From NCBI GenBank assembly GCA_003946805.1, contig RPSH01000037.1, positions 1 to 33,381 of the forward strand: a stretch of 33,381 bases of DNA. Direction: 5' to 3'. Shown piece after piece: positions 1-8,844 of this stretch (position 1 is its first letter; the number at the start of each line of letters is the position of its first letter). The notes beneath the pieces were generated by a model that ran no database searches, had not been told where the DNA came from, and was given only the letters and a program-made list of their open reading frames with translations. The position numbers and the translations under genes were made by a program. The stretch comes from Bacillus sp. 2B10. Lineage in GTDB: Bacteria > Pseudomonadota > Alphaproteobacteria > Sphingomonadales > Sphingomonadaceae.

Positions 1-2
1 GT

Positions 3-128
3 GCAGTCCCGCCGCCCCCGCCGCCGGCAAACGGCCAGCTGCCACCGCCGCCGGTCGGCACCGCACCGGCCGGAGCACCGCCGGTAGCCAATGCCCCGGC
101 ATCGGCACCGGCACGCGCAACCCGCTAA
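3..128 (+). CDS. C-terminal fragment of a Pro/Ala-rich protein (5' end off window)
   Basis: The frame starting at base 3 is open from the left edge to a TAA at 126-128. It reads as a low-complexity tail with a run of six prolines, then PPPPVG, and many Ala and Gly residues. Such tails occur at the C-termini of secreted or membrane-anchored proteins. Nothing catalytic can be seen and I do not recognise the family. An imperfect hairpin directly downstream (about 144-167) suits the end of a transcription unit. Because low-complexity GC-rich DNA can stay open by chance, the call is tentative. Confidence 0.45.
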   Translation, partial: AVPPPPPPANGQLPPPPVGTAPAGAPPVANAPASAPARATR

Positions 129-415
129 CCCCAAACCCCAACCGTACCCCTGCCTACGCCAGGGTGCGGTCGTCTGGTGGCATTCTCGCCAATAACACCG
201 TGCCGTACCCCCGCGCAGGCGGGGGTCCAGAGCTCCGCCCACACCAACATCGTCTGCCACCCTGGATCCCCGCCTGCGCGGGGATACGCCGGGGAACATC
301 GCAGCCGTCATCAAGAACAGACCTGGATCCCCGTCTCCGCAGGGATACGGCAATCTCCCAAGACAAACCGAACCAACCGGTGTAGGGCGTCCCGCCGCTG
401 CCCGGAGCCCACCCC
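129..415. repeat. Intergenic block of GC-rich palindromic repeats (family A)
   Basis: This gene-free stretch contains a degenerate copy at about 144-167 and three clearer copies at 205-228, 261-288 and 322-349 of a short palindrome with core CCCCGCGCAGGCGGGG. The first of the three runs in one orientation and the next two in the other. The same unit recurs at 19599-19622 and three times in 31327-31460. Each copy can fold into a hairpin, and no T-tract follows. I see no other feature here apart from the upstream region of the next gene. Confidence 0.8.
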
Positions 416-1687
416 ATGTCCCTCGGCCTAGATTTCGGCACCACCAATTCCGTCCTCGCGCGCGCCGATGCCGATGGTGCGACCCTCGTTCCGCTCGACG
501 GTCCCGAGCGCAGCGACCCCGTGTTCCGCTCGGCTTTGTGCTTCTGGCAGGACGACGTGCCCGGCGGCATCGCGGTCGAGGCGGGGCCGTGGGCGATCGA
601 CGAATATCTCCAATATCCCGAAGGCTGCCGCTTCCTCCAATCCTTCAAATCGGTCGCCGCCAGCCCCAGCTTCGACACCGCGCCGATCTTCACCAAACGC
701 TACCGGTTCGAAGACCTCGGCCGCGCCTTCCTCGATCGCCTCGCCGCGCGCGCCGATGGTGCGCTGGACGGTGCGCAGCGGATCGTCGTCGGCCGCCCGA
801 TCACCTATGCCGGCCACCGCCCCGACGAAGCGCTCGCCCGAAGCCGCTACGACGCGATGTTCGCCCGGCTCGGTGCCGAGATCGCTTATGTCTACGAACC
901 GCTGGGCGCGGCGTTCAGCCATGCCGCGACGCTGACGCAAGCCGCCACCATCCTCGTCGCCGATTTCGGCGGCGGCACCAGCGACTTCTCGGTCGTCCGG
1001 CTGGAAGCCCCGGGCAGCGAACGCCGCGCCCGGCCGCTGGGCCATGCCGGTATCGGCATCGCCGGCGACCAGTTCGACCGCCGCATCCTCGACAAGCTGG
1101 TCCTGCCGCTGCTGGGCAAGGGCGGCACCTATCGCTCGTTCGACAAGGTGCTGGAAATCCCGGCGGGCCATTTCACCGACTTCACCGACTGGTCGCGCCT
1201 CGCGCTGATGCGCAACCGCAAGACCATGGCTGAACTCGACAAGTTGCGCCGCGCCGCGACCGATCCTGCGGCGATCGAACGGATGATCGCGGTGATCGAG
1301 GGCGAACAGGGCTATCCGCTCTACGACGCGGTCGGACGGGTGAAGCGCGCGCTGTCGATCGGCGAGGAAGCGACCTTCGCGTTCGACGGCGGCGGCATTT
1401 CGATCCATGCCCAGGTGACGCGCGACCAGTTCGAGACGTGGATCGCCGACGATCTCGCCCGCATCATGGCGACGGTCGACCGCGCGCTGGACGTCGCCGG
1501 GCTGGACGCGGGCGGCATCGACCGGGTGTTCCTGACCGGCGGCACCTCGCTCACCCCCGCGATCCGCCGCGCCTTCGCCGCGCGTTTCGGGCAGGACCGG
1601 CTGGCCTCGGGCAACGAACTGACCTCGGTCGCCCACGGCCTCGCGCTGATCGGCCGGCAGGACGACCTCGCGGCATGGGCCGCATAG
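416..1687 (+). CDS. yegD: Hsp70-family chaperone-like protein, YegD type
   Basis: A 423-residue actin/Hsp70-fold ATPase. The three nucleotide-binding signatures are visible: LDFGTTNS near the N-terminus (phosphate 1), ADFGGGTSDF around residue 183 (phosphate 2), and FLTGGTSLTPAIRRAF near the C-terminus (adenosine). The length matches YegD-type short Hsp70 proteins, not DnaK (about 640 aa). The beta-sandwich substrate-binding domain and lid of DnaK are absent, so classic chaperone cycling is unlikely and the client is unknown. The ATG has a CGGAG-like ribosome site about 9 bases upstream. It is flanked by repeat-filled intergenic DNA and appears monocistronic. Confidence 0.9.
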   Translation: MSLGLDFGTTNSVLARADADGATLVPLDGPERSDPVFRSALCFWQDDVPGGIAVEAGPWAIDEYLQYPEGCRFLQSFKSVAASPSFDTAPIFTKRYRFEDLGRAFLDRLAARADGALDGAQRIVVGRPITYAGHRPDEALARSRYDAMFARLGAEIAYVYEPLGAAFSHAATLTQAATILVADFGGGTSDFSVVRLEAPGSERRARPLGHAGIGIAGDQFDRRILDKLVLPLLGKGGTYRSFDKVLEIPAGHFTDFTDWSRLALMRNRKTMAELDKLRRAATDPAAIERMIAVIEGEQGYPLYDAVGRVKRALSIGEEATFAFDGGGISIHAQVTRDQFETWIADDLARIMATVDRALDVAGLDAGGIDRVFLTGGTSLTPAIRRAFAARFGQDRLASGNELTSVAHGLALIGRQDDLAAWAA

Positions 1688-2123
1688 CGCTTTCCTACAC
1701 GCGGGCGGACTGCCATGCTCGTCGACGTTTTTTGACAGGTCCGCCCAACCTCGGTGCTGCCCGGCACACGCCGCTATCGAATGCAGCCAACCGTTCGTGC
1801 TGAGTAGGGGCTGAGCTTGTCGAAGACCCGTATCGAAGCATCCCGCCGCACGCGGTCCTTCGATACGCCCCTTCGACTTCGCTCAGTGGCTACTCAGGAC
1901 CAACGGGTTCGGCAAGCACGTCGGGCAATGATCCCGAATGACAAGCAACCGCGCAAACTTCCGACCCGGACCGCAGCACGACAACATCTCAAGCCACTGA
2001 AAAAATACGTTTTCCTGCAACCCGCCGCCACCTGTGGCCTTGAACGTACAGCAACCTTCGCCAACTTCCATGACCGGCACGAACCACGCACTAGTGTGAC
2101 TTTCGTGACCTTTGGCGCCGCGG
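1688..2123. other. Gene-free 436-base region carrying a long inverted repeat
   Basis: Between the yegD-like gene and the convergent trehalase gene I see no supported coding sequence. Short open frames here overlap repeat DNA and have no family resemblance. The stretch holds an 8-base inverted repeat at 1703-1710/1739-1746 (GGGCGGAC/GTCCGCCC) around a loop with a T6 run, and a REP-like inverted repeat at 1789-1907. The last 140 bases are less GC-rich, with no recognisable element. Confidence 0.6.
1789..1907. repeat. REP-like long inverted repeat
   Basis: The left arm begins with CCGTTCGTGCTGAGTAGG and continues through GAGCTTGTCGAAG and TATCGAAGC. The right arm mirrors these elements: CCTTCGATACG, CTTCGACTTCGCTCAG, then CTACTCAGGACCAACGGG. 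The two arms pair imperfectly across about 120 bases. Repeats with this TTCGTGCTGAGTAG / CTTGTCGAAG layout are, to my knowledge, common between genes in sphingomonads. It lies between two convergent genes, where it may help end transcription from both sides. Confidence 0.7.
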
Positions 2124-3686
2124 CTACCGCCCGCGCCGCACCATCAGCGCCCGCGTGACGCCGTTCGTCCACCCGAATCCGTCCTGCAACGGATATTCCC
2201 CGCCACCGCCCGGCTTCACTTCCTCGACGTCATATTTCTCGACCAGCTTGCCCGACGCGGCATATTCCCGCTCGACGCTCGCCAGGAACCCCGTGGCGAT
2301 CTTGTCCGCCAGCGCCTTGTGCCCCGTCCGGTCGAGCCCGGCGACCGCGATCCATTGCAGCGGCGCCCAGCCATTGGGCTTGTCCCATTGCTGCCCGGTA
2401 TCGACCGTCGTGCTGCGCAGTCCGCCCGGTGCCAGCAGCTGCGCCTCGATCGTCGCCGCGACCCGGCCGGCACGTGGTCCGGTGCTCAGCCCGACGAACA
2501 GCGGATAGGCGGTGGCCGCGGTCACGCCGCTGCGCAGCCGGGCACGCCTGACGTCGTAATCGCCATAGCGCCCCTCGCTCTCGCTCCACAGCCAGCGCTC
2601 GATCGCCGCGCCGCGCTTCGCCGCCCGCCCGGCAAAGTCGCGCGCGGTCGCGGCATCGCCCGTCGCCGCCGCGCCCTCGGCGATCGCCCGCTCCATTCCC
2701 CACAGCAGGCTGTTGAGGTCGGCGGGCAGGATATTGGTCGTATCGATCGTCGCCAGCGTCCGGCCGTCGGCCAGCCAGCGCGACGTATAGTCCCAGCCGC
2801 TCTCCGCCCCGGCGCGCAGGTCGCGATAGACCTCCGCCGCCGGCCGGCCGCTGGCCTTCGCCGTCTCGACATCCTCGCGCCACGATTCGTCGCGCGGGCT
2901 CGTCCGCGCATCCCAGTAATGCTGGAGCACCGCCCCGTCGGGCAGCGTCACCGACCGTTCGGGACTGGTGAAATAGCCATGCTCGCGCCGCAGCGCCGCC
3001 AGCCGCCGCTTCGTCACCGCCGGATCGCGGTTCTGCGACAGCGCCATCATGCGGTACAGGAACGGCGGCTGCGACCGGCTGAGATAATAGGTCCGCGTAC
3101 CGTTGGGCACATGGCCATGGCGCTCGACCAGATCGGTGAAGCCGTCGACCATCGATTCGACCAGGTCCTGCCGCCCGTCGGCGACCAGCCCCAGCATCGT
3201 GAAGTAGCTGTCCCAGTAATACAGCTCGCGGAACCGCCCGCCCGGCACGACATAGCGGTCGGCCACCGCCAGCGCGCTCGATCCCGCCGGCGGCGTCACC
3301 GGATCGCGGGTCAGGTGCGGCCACAACGCTGCGATATGCCGCGCGATCGGCAGTCGCGGCCCGGTGGCGGATTGGGGCACCGGCGCCAGCCCCGGCACGT
3401 CGAAATTGGCCAGTACGAACGCCCTGAGCGCGGCATCGTCGGCAAATCGCCCCGCCCGGAAATCGGCCATGATCGCCGCATCCGCCCGCCGGGGCACCGC
3501 ATCGACGAAGGTCTTTCCGTCGGGAAAGATGCGCCGCATCTGCACCGCGTCGAACAGCGGCCCGAACCGGTCGGCCGGCGTCGCCACGCTCGCCGCCGGT
3601 GCCACGACGGCGACCGGCGGCGTCTGGCCGGACGTCGTGCATCCGGCCAGCAGGAACGGGATCAGCAGGCGATAGCGGCGCCGCAT
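2124..3686 (-). CDS. treA: Alpha,alpha-trehalase (GH37), lipoprotein
   Basis: A 520-residue periplasmic trehalase that would hydrolyse trehalose to two glucoses. Both family signatures are present: PGGRFRELYYWDSYF and QWDKPNGWAPLQ. The catalytic acid is expected at Asp299 in SGWDYTSRW, and the catalytic base at Glu483 in LVEKYDV, followed by the Gly-rich GGGGEYPLQDGFGWTNG segment. Unlike E. coli TreA, which has a plain signal peptide, the N-terminus carries a lipobox (LLAGC, Cys16). This predicts a membrane-anchored lipoprotein, probably outer membrane because Thr follows the Cys. The start lies one base after the stop of the upstream hydrolase gene (TGA-C-ATG), so translation is probably coupled. 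Confidence 0.95.
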   Translation of the reverse strand: MRRRYRLLIPFLLAGCTTSGQTPPVAVVAPAASVATPADRFGPLFDAVQMRRIFPDGKTFVDAVPRRADAAIMADFRAGRFADDAALRAFVLANFDVPGLAPVPQSATGPRLPIARHIAALWPHLTRDPVTPPAGSSALAVADRYVVPGGRFRELYYWDSYFTMLGLVADGRQDLVESMVDGFTDLVERHGHVPNGTRTYYLSRSQPPFLYRMMALSQNRDPAVTKRRLAALRREHGYFTSPERSVTLPDGAVLQHYWDARTSPRDESWREDVETAKASGRPAAEVYRDLRAGAESGWDYTSRWLADGRTLATIDTTNILPADLNSLLWGMERAIAEGAAATGDAATARDFAGRAAKRGAAIERWLWSESEGRYGDYDVRRARLRSGVTAATAYPLFVGLSTGPRAGRVAATIEAQLLAPGGLRSTTVDTGQQWDKPNGWAPLQWIAVAGLDRTGHKALADKIATGFLASVEREYAASGKLVEKYDVEEVKPGGGGEYPLQDGFGWTNGVTRALMVRRGR

Positions 3687-3687
3687 G

Positions 3688-4689
3688 TCACGCCACCGTC
3701 TGTTCGATCACGCCGAAGATCGGGTGATGCCGGTCGTCCTCGGCCCAGATGCGGACGGTATCGCCGGTCTTCAGGAACGGCGTCTCCGCCTTGCCGCCGC
3801 GGATCGTCTCGACGGTGCGGATCTCAGCAAGGCACGAATAGCCGACGCCGCCCTCGGCCACCGGCGTGCCCGGCCCGCCGTCGCTGTCGCGGTTCGACAC
3901 CGTGCCCGACCCGATGATCGTGCCCGCGCCCAGCGCGCGCGTCCTGGCCGCATGGGCGATCAGCGTGCCGAAATCGAACGTCATGTCCTCGCCCGCTTCC
4001 GCCCGGCCGAACGGCTGTCCGTTCAGGTCGACGCATACCCGCCGGTGCAGCTTGCCGTCCCGCCACCACTCGCCCAGCGCGTCGGGCGTGACGAACACGG
4101 GGGAGAAGGCCGATGCCGGCTTCGACTGGAAGAATCCGAACCCCTTTGCCAGCTCGCCGGGGATCAGCCCGCGCAGCGACACGTCGTTGGTCAGCCCGAC
4201 CAGCCGCACCGCTGCCAGCGCCGCCTCGCGCGACGCACCGGCGGCGACGTCACCGGTGACGACCACCACCTCGGCCTCGAAATCGCAGCCCCATGCCCCG
4301 TCGCCCGCCGGGATCGGATCGCGTGGGGCCAGGAACCCGTCCGACCCGCCCTGATACATCAGCGGGTCGTGCCAGAAGCTGTCGGGCATTTCCGCCCCGC
4401 GCGCCTGCCGCACCAGCGCGACATGGTTCACATAGGCCGATCCGTCGGCCCATTGATATGCCCGCGGCAGCGGCGACGCGGCGTCACGTTCGTGGAACCG
4501 GTCCTTGGGGATCACGTCATGGTCGAGATCGGTGGCAAGGTTGCGCAGGTCGCCCTCGACCCGGTCCCAGTCGTCCAGCGCCGCCTGCAGCGTCGGCACG
4601 ATCGCGCTCGCATCCGCATACCAGGCAAGGTCGCTCGACACGACGACCAGGCGCCCGTCGCGACCGTCTTTGAGGCTGGCGAGTTTCAT
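3688..4689 (-). CDS. Fumarylacetoacetate hydrolase family protein
   Basis: A 333-residue protein of the FAH superfamily, metal-dependent enzymes that cleave C-C bonds in or hydrate beta-dicarbonyl compounds, classically in the last step of tyrosine catabolism. Family hallmarks include DFEAEVVVVTGDV (metal-binding Glu residues), the LTNDVSLRGL segment, GFFQSKPASAFSPV and GSGTVSNRD. The chosen ATG at 4687-4689 has AAAAGGAGAG upstream; a longer frame to 4785 lacks this support. No other tyrosine-degradation gene (HGD, HPD, maiA) is nearby, so the physiological substrate is open. It is the first gene of a two-gene unit with the trehalase, a pairing with no obvious metabolic logic. Confidence 0.88.
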   Translation of the reverse strand: MKLASLKDGRDGRLVVVSSDLAWYADASAIVPTLQAALDDWDRVEGDLRNLATDLDHDVIPKDRFHERDAASPLPRAYQWADGSAYVNHVALVRQARGAEMPDSFWHDPLMYQGGSDGFLAPRDPIPAGDGAWGCDFEAEVVVVTGDVAAGASREAALAAVRLVGLTNDVSLRGLIPGELAKGFGFFQSKPASAFSPVFVTPDALGEWWRDGKLHRRVCVDLNGQPFGRAEAGEDMTFDFGTLIAHAARTRALGAGTIIGSGTVSNRDSDGGPGTPVAEGGVGYSCLAEIRTVETIRGGKAETPFLKTGDTVRIWAEDDRHHPIFGVIEQTVA

Positions 4690-4811
4690 GCGGCACTCTC
4701 TCCTTTTATGTCCTGTCCCCGTTTGCGCGCCGTCGCGGACAATGTCGAGCCGCCGGATACACGCTTCGTTAGGACGTTCTCCCACAGGGTCCGATGCTGG
4801 AGGGAGTGCCG

Positions 4812-5240
4812 ATGCAGCTCAGACGCGAGACCCTGGTCGCGGAACATGCCGAACTGCTGGCGGTGATCGGCGACCTGCTGCGCCATGCCGCCCGCCGTCC
4901 GCAGCCGGTCGCGGACATCGCCCAGCTGCGCTGGCGGCTGAGCCGGCTGCTCCTCGCGCATCTGGCGAAGGAGGACCGCCTGCTCCACCCGATGCTCCAG
5001 CGCGGCGGCGATCCGGTCGCGGCCGCCCTGTCCCACCGCTTCGAAGAGGAGATGGGCGGACTGTCGGACGGCTTCAAAGCCTATATGCAGGACTGGGACG
5101 CCCAGCGGATCGCGGCGGACCCCGGCGGCTTCGAAACCGCGACCCGGTCGCTGGCGACGGCGCTCTCCGACCGCATCCGCCGCGAGGAAACGCAACTCTA
5201 TCGTCACATTCCCACGCCCAAGGTGGACGCGGGCGCCTAG
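4812..5240 (+). CDS. Hemerythrin HHE-domain protein
   Basis: A 142-residue all-helical protein with the spaced His/Glu pattern of hemerythrin-type cation-binding domains: HAELL near the N-terminus, HLAKED, LLHPML, SHRFEEEM, and EETQLYRH near the C-terminus. Such proteins bind a non-haem di-iron centre and are linked to oxygen, NO or iron-stress handling. I cannot say which applies here. I chose the ATG at 4812 because GGAGGGAG lies at the usual distance; an upstream in-frame ATG at 4794 overlaps that ribosome site. It is divergent from the FAH gene and 47 bases upstream of purA, so it may be co-transcribed with purA. Confidence 0.85.
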   Translation: MQLRRETLVAEHAELLAVIGDLLRHAARRPQPVADIAQLRWRLSRLLLAHLAKEDRLLHPMLQRGGDPVAAALSHRFEEEMGGLSDGFKAYMQDWDAQRIAADPGGFETATRSLATALSDRIRREETQLYRHIPTPKVDAGA

Positions 5241-5287
5241 GCAGCCTAGTGCAGCGCCGATACCGGCATGCATGAGGGTAACAGGAC

Positions 5288-6577
<1,290 letters not shown>

Positions 6578-6584
6578 TCCTTAA

Positions 6585-6696
6585 CCCCGTTCGCTTCGAG
6601 CGCAGGGTCGAGCCGGTCGAGAACCGAAGTCGAGCAGGGTTGCCCCAAGCATCTCGTTCTCTGCCAGGGTTTCCCGAAGCAGCTCGAACCGAACAG
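6585..6696. repeat. REP-like repeat downstream of purA (family C)
   Basis: Directly after the purA stop lies GTTCGCTTCGAGCGCAGGG followed by GTCGAG and CGAAGTCGAGC. A looser inverted counterpart ends in AGCTCGAACCGAACAG. A related unit sits at 23013-23050 (GTTCGTTGCTTCGAACGC, then CGAACCGAACAG). The two copies share the GCTTCGARCGCAGGGTCGARCC core. It is probably a transcript-end or nucleoid-associated repeat with no coding content. Confidence 0.6.
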
Positions 6697-6711
6697 TGAA
6701 TCCCGAACGAC

Positions 6712-6749
6712 AAAAGGCCCGCCCGGATCGCTCCGGACGGGCCTTCTTT
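6712..6749. terminator. Bidirectional intrinsic terminator between purA and the Thr/Pro-rich gene
   Basis: A 12-base-pair stem pairs GGCCCGCCCGGA (6716-6727) with TCCGGACGGGCC (6732-6743) across a TCGC loop, with one G-T pair. AAAA precedes it and TTCTTT follows, so it works for the plus-strand purA transcript and, in mirror image, for the minus-strand gene ending at 6763. Confidence 0.9.
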
Positions 6750-6762
6750 CAGTTACCGGCGA

Positions 6763-7086
6763 TCAGCGCGGCGCGCCGGTCGTGCTGCCCGGCGGCGTCG
6801 TGGTGGTCGTGGTCGGGCTGTCGCCCGTGGTCGGGGCGTCCGTCGTCGTGGTGTCGTCGGTCGCCGTGCCGTCGGGCTTGGTCTCACCCGAACGGGTCGG
6901 ATCGCTCGACGGCGTCGTCGGAACCGGATTGGTCGGCCCGGTCGTCTGCGGCAGCGGCTGGGTCGGGCGGGTCGGATCGACATTGCCGGGCGTCGTGGTC
7001 GGCGGCGTCTGGGTGGTCGGCACCTGGGCGATGGCGGTGGTTGCGCCACCGAGGATCAGCAGGCTCGCGAAAATGGTCGTGCGCAT
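6763..7086 (-). CDS. Small exported Thr/Pro-rich low-complexity protein
   Basis: A 107-residue product with a clear signal peptide (hydrophobic core, predicted cleavage after TTAIAQ or TAIA). The rest is an almost pure Thr/Pro/Gly/Asp mixture with tracts such as TTTTTTPPG. No fold or enzyme motif is visible. It is likely an unstructured periplasmic or surface protein. The ATG at 7084-7086 is supported by AAGGAGATATTCG immediately upstream; a longer frame to 7353 lacks a signal peptide. The bidirectional terminator at 6712-6749 lies just past its stop. Similar small Pro/Thr-rich exported proteins occur in sphingomonads, but I know of no assigned function. Confidence 0.75.
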   Translation of the reverse strand: MRTTIFASLLILGGATTAIAQVPTTQTPPTTTPGNVDPTRPTQPLPQTTGPTNPVPTTPSSDPTRSGETKPDGTATDDTTTTDAPTTGDSPTTTTTTPPGSTTGAPR

Positions 7087-7261
7087 CGAATATCTCCTTG
7101 CGTCAGTCGGGAGATTCAATGCGCCACACGGCCGATGGGTCCGGGCGTTCCACACGCTCCATCGTGCCATCGGACCGGGTCGGGGACGAATCGTGGCGCT
7201 TTGACGACCGGCTGCCATCAATTCGCCATATCTTTTGCATGACGGCATCCGCCAGCGAAGC

Positions 7262-8329
7262 CTACCCGACCTGCCCGCGATGCCGCAGCTTCTGGTCGGC
7301 CAGCACCAGTGCGACCATCGCCGCAACGACCGGGACGCCGCGGATGCCGACACAGGGGTCGTGCCGTCCCTTGGTCGCGATCGTCGTCGCCTGCCCGTCG
7401 GGTCCGATCGTCTCGACCGGGGTCAGGATCGAACTGGTCGGCTTGAACGCGACCCGCAGCGCCACCGGCTGCCCGGTCGAAATACCGCCGGCAATCCCGC
7501 CGGCATGGTTCGCCAGGAACTGCGGACCACCCTCGCCCGGCCGCATCGGGTCGGCATTGGCCTCGCCCGACAGCGCCGCGGCGGCGAAACCGTCGCCGAT
7601 CTCCACGCCCTTGACCGCATTGATCGACATGGCGGCACTCGCCAGTTCGGCGTCGAGCTTGGCATAGAGCGGCGCGCCCCATCCGGCCGGCACGCCGTCC
7701 GCGCGGCACGCGACGACCGCGCCCAGCGACGACCCCGCCTTGCGCGCGCCGTCGACCAGCGCTTCCCAACGCTGCGCCGCGGCGGCATCGGGGCAGAAGA
7801 ACGGGTTGCGACCGATCTCCGCCGCGTCGAACGCCGCCGGGTCGATCGCATCGCCGCCGATCGATTCGACCCACACGGTGATCGTCACCTCCGGGATCAC
7901 CAGCCGCGCGACCGCGCCCGCCGCGACCCGCGCCGCCGTCTCGCGCGCCGACGACCGCCCGCCGCCGCGATAGTCGCGAAAGCCGTATTTGGCGTCATAG
8001 GCATAATCGGCATGGCCGGGGCGATACGCCTTGGCGACGTCCGAATAGTCCTTCGACCGCTGGTCGACATTTTCGATCATCAGGCTGATCGGCGTGCCGG
8101 TCGTGCGCCCGTCGAACACCCCCGACAGGATGCGCACCGCATCGGGCTCGCGCCGCTGCGTCGTGAACCGGCTGGTGCCCGGCCGCCGCGCGTCGAGATA
8201 CGGCTGGATATCGGCCTCGCTCAAAACCAGTCCCGGCGGACACCCGTCGACGACCGCGCCCAGCGCCGGGCCATGGCTCTCGCCCCACGTGGTGAAGCGG
8301 AACAGATGCCCGAAGCTGTTGTGGCTCAC
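7262..8329 (-). CDS. aroC: Chorismate synthase
   Basis: A 355-residue AroC, the FMN-dependent enzyme converting EPSP to chorismate, the last step of the shikimate pathway. Signatures are GESHGPALGAVVDGCPPG near the N-terminus and GGGRSSARETAARVAAGA in the middle. Length is typical. The start is GTG at 8327-8329, overlapping the upstream GNAT stop as GTGA, with GGGGAAGA as ribosome site. It is the last gene of the run dnaJ-like, yihY, fabI, GNAT, aroC. Confidence 0.97.
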   Translation of the reverse strand: MSHNSFGHLFRFTTWGESHGPALGAVVDGCPPGLVLSEADIQPYLDARRPGTSRFTTQRREPDAVRILSGVFDGRTTGTPISLMIENVDQRSKDYSDVAKAYRPGHADYAYDAKYGFRDYRGGGRSSARETAARVAAGAVARLVIPEVTITVWVESIGGDAIDPAAFDAAEIGRNPFFCPDAAAAQRWEALVDGARKAGSSLGAVVACRADGVPAGWGAPLYAKLDAELASAAMSINAVKGVEIGDGFAAAALSGEANADPMRPGEGGPQFLANHAGGIAGGISTGQPVALRVAFKPTSSILTPVETIGPDGQATTIATKGRHDPCVGIRGVPVVAAMVALVLADQKLRHRGQVG

Positions 8330-8841
8330 GCGTCTTCCCCCAATGCCGCAAAGGCCCACGCATGCGTCGCCGCGCCGGGCGTGTGGACGCACGGCCCGTC
8401 GTTCAGCCGGATGCCCAGCAGATAGTCGCCGGCATAGGGGCTGTCGAACCCGTGCGCCGTCGCCGCCTCGAACCCGAAGCGGCCATAATAGGCCGGATCG
8501 CCCAGCACGAAGCCCAGCTCGACCCCGGCGCCGCGCAGATGCGCGATGGCGGCGGCGACCAGCGCCTCGCCCACCCCCTGCCCGCGCGCCACCCGGTCGA
8601 CCGCCAGCGGCGCGATCGCCACAGCGGCGATCTCGCGCGTATCGGCGGTGACGTGCATCCGGCTGGCCGCGACCATGCCGATAACCGCGCCGTCATCCTC
8701 GGCGACCAGCACCAGCACGAGGTCGCCGTCGATCGCAAGTTGCTGCACCAGCCGCGCCTCCGCATCGCGCGGGAAACAGGCGCGCAACAGCGCATCGACC
8801 GCCGGCGCATCGGCACCGGTCGCCGCGCGGATGACGCTCAT
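8326..8841 (-). CDS. GNAT-family N-acetyltransferase (YhbS-like)
   Basis: A 171-residue acyl-CoA-dependent acetyltransferase. The pyrophosphate-binding loop reads RGQGVGEALV, preceded by the beta4 strand AAVAIAPLAV. The YYGRFGFEAA segment after it is typical of the YhbS/COG3153 group. The acceptor substrate is not predictable. It begins 3 bases after fabI ends, and its stop overlaps the aroC start, so it is wedged between fatty-acid and aromatic biosynthesis genes without an evident link to either. Confidence 0.88.
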   Translation of the reverse strand: MSVIRAATGADAPAVDALLRACFPRDAEARLVQQLAIDGDLVLVLVAEDDGAVIGMVAASRMHVTADTREIAAVAIAPLAVDRVARGQGVGEALVAAAIAHLRGAGVELGFVLGDPAYYGRFGFEAATAHGFDSPYAGDYLLGIRLNDGPCVHTPGAATHAWAFAALGEDA

Positions 8842-8844
8842 CGC

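Noticed and set aside
144..349. CRISPR-like spacing of repeats upstream of the yegD-like gene
   Set aside because: The copies alternate in orientation, differ in sequence and have irregular spacing, and no cas gene is present. They are palindromic intergenic repeats.
1703..1746. Possible intrinsic terminator after the yegD-like gene
   Set aside because: The 8-base arms enclose a 28-base loop and the T6 run is inside the loop, not after the stem, so it does not fit the standard form.
1883..2172. Short minus-strand open frames in the gap after the yegD-like gene
   Set aside because: They run through the REP-like repeat and its flank, have no ribosome site that I can see, and show no family resemblance. 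Repeat-derived open frames are expected in DNA this rich in GC.
2112..3917. A 601-codon plus-strand frame opposite the trehalase
   Set aside because: The minus strand encodes a full trehalase with both signatures and catalytic residues. The plus-strand frame has only Arg/Pro-rich shadow sequence.
4690..4785. N-terminal extension of the FAH-family protein
   Set aside because: The extra 32 residues do not resemble the family start, while the internal ATG at 4687-4689 has a good ribosome site and the expected MKLASLKDG beginning.
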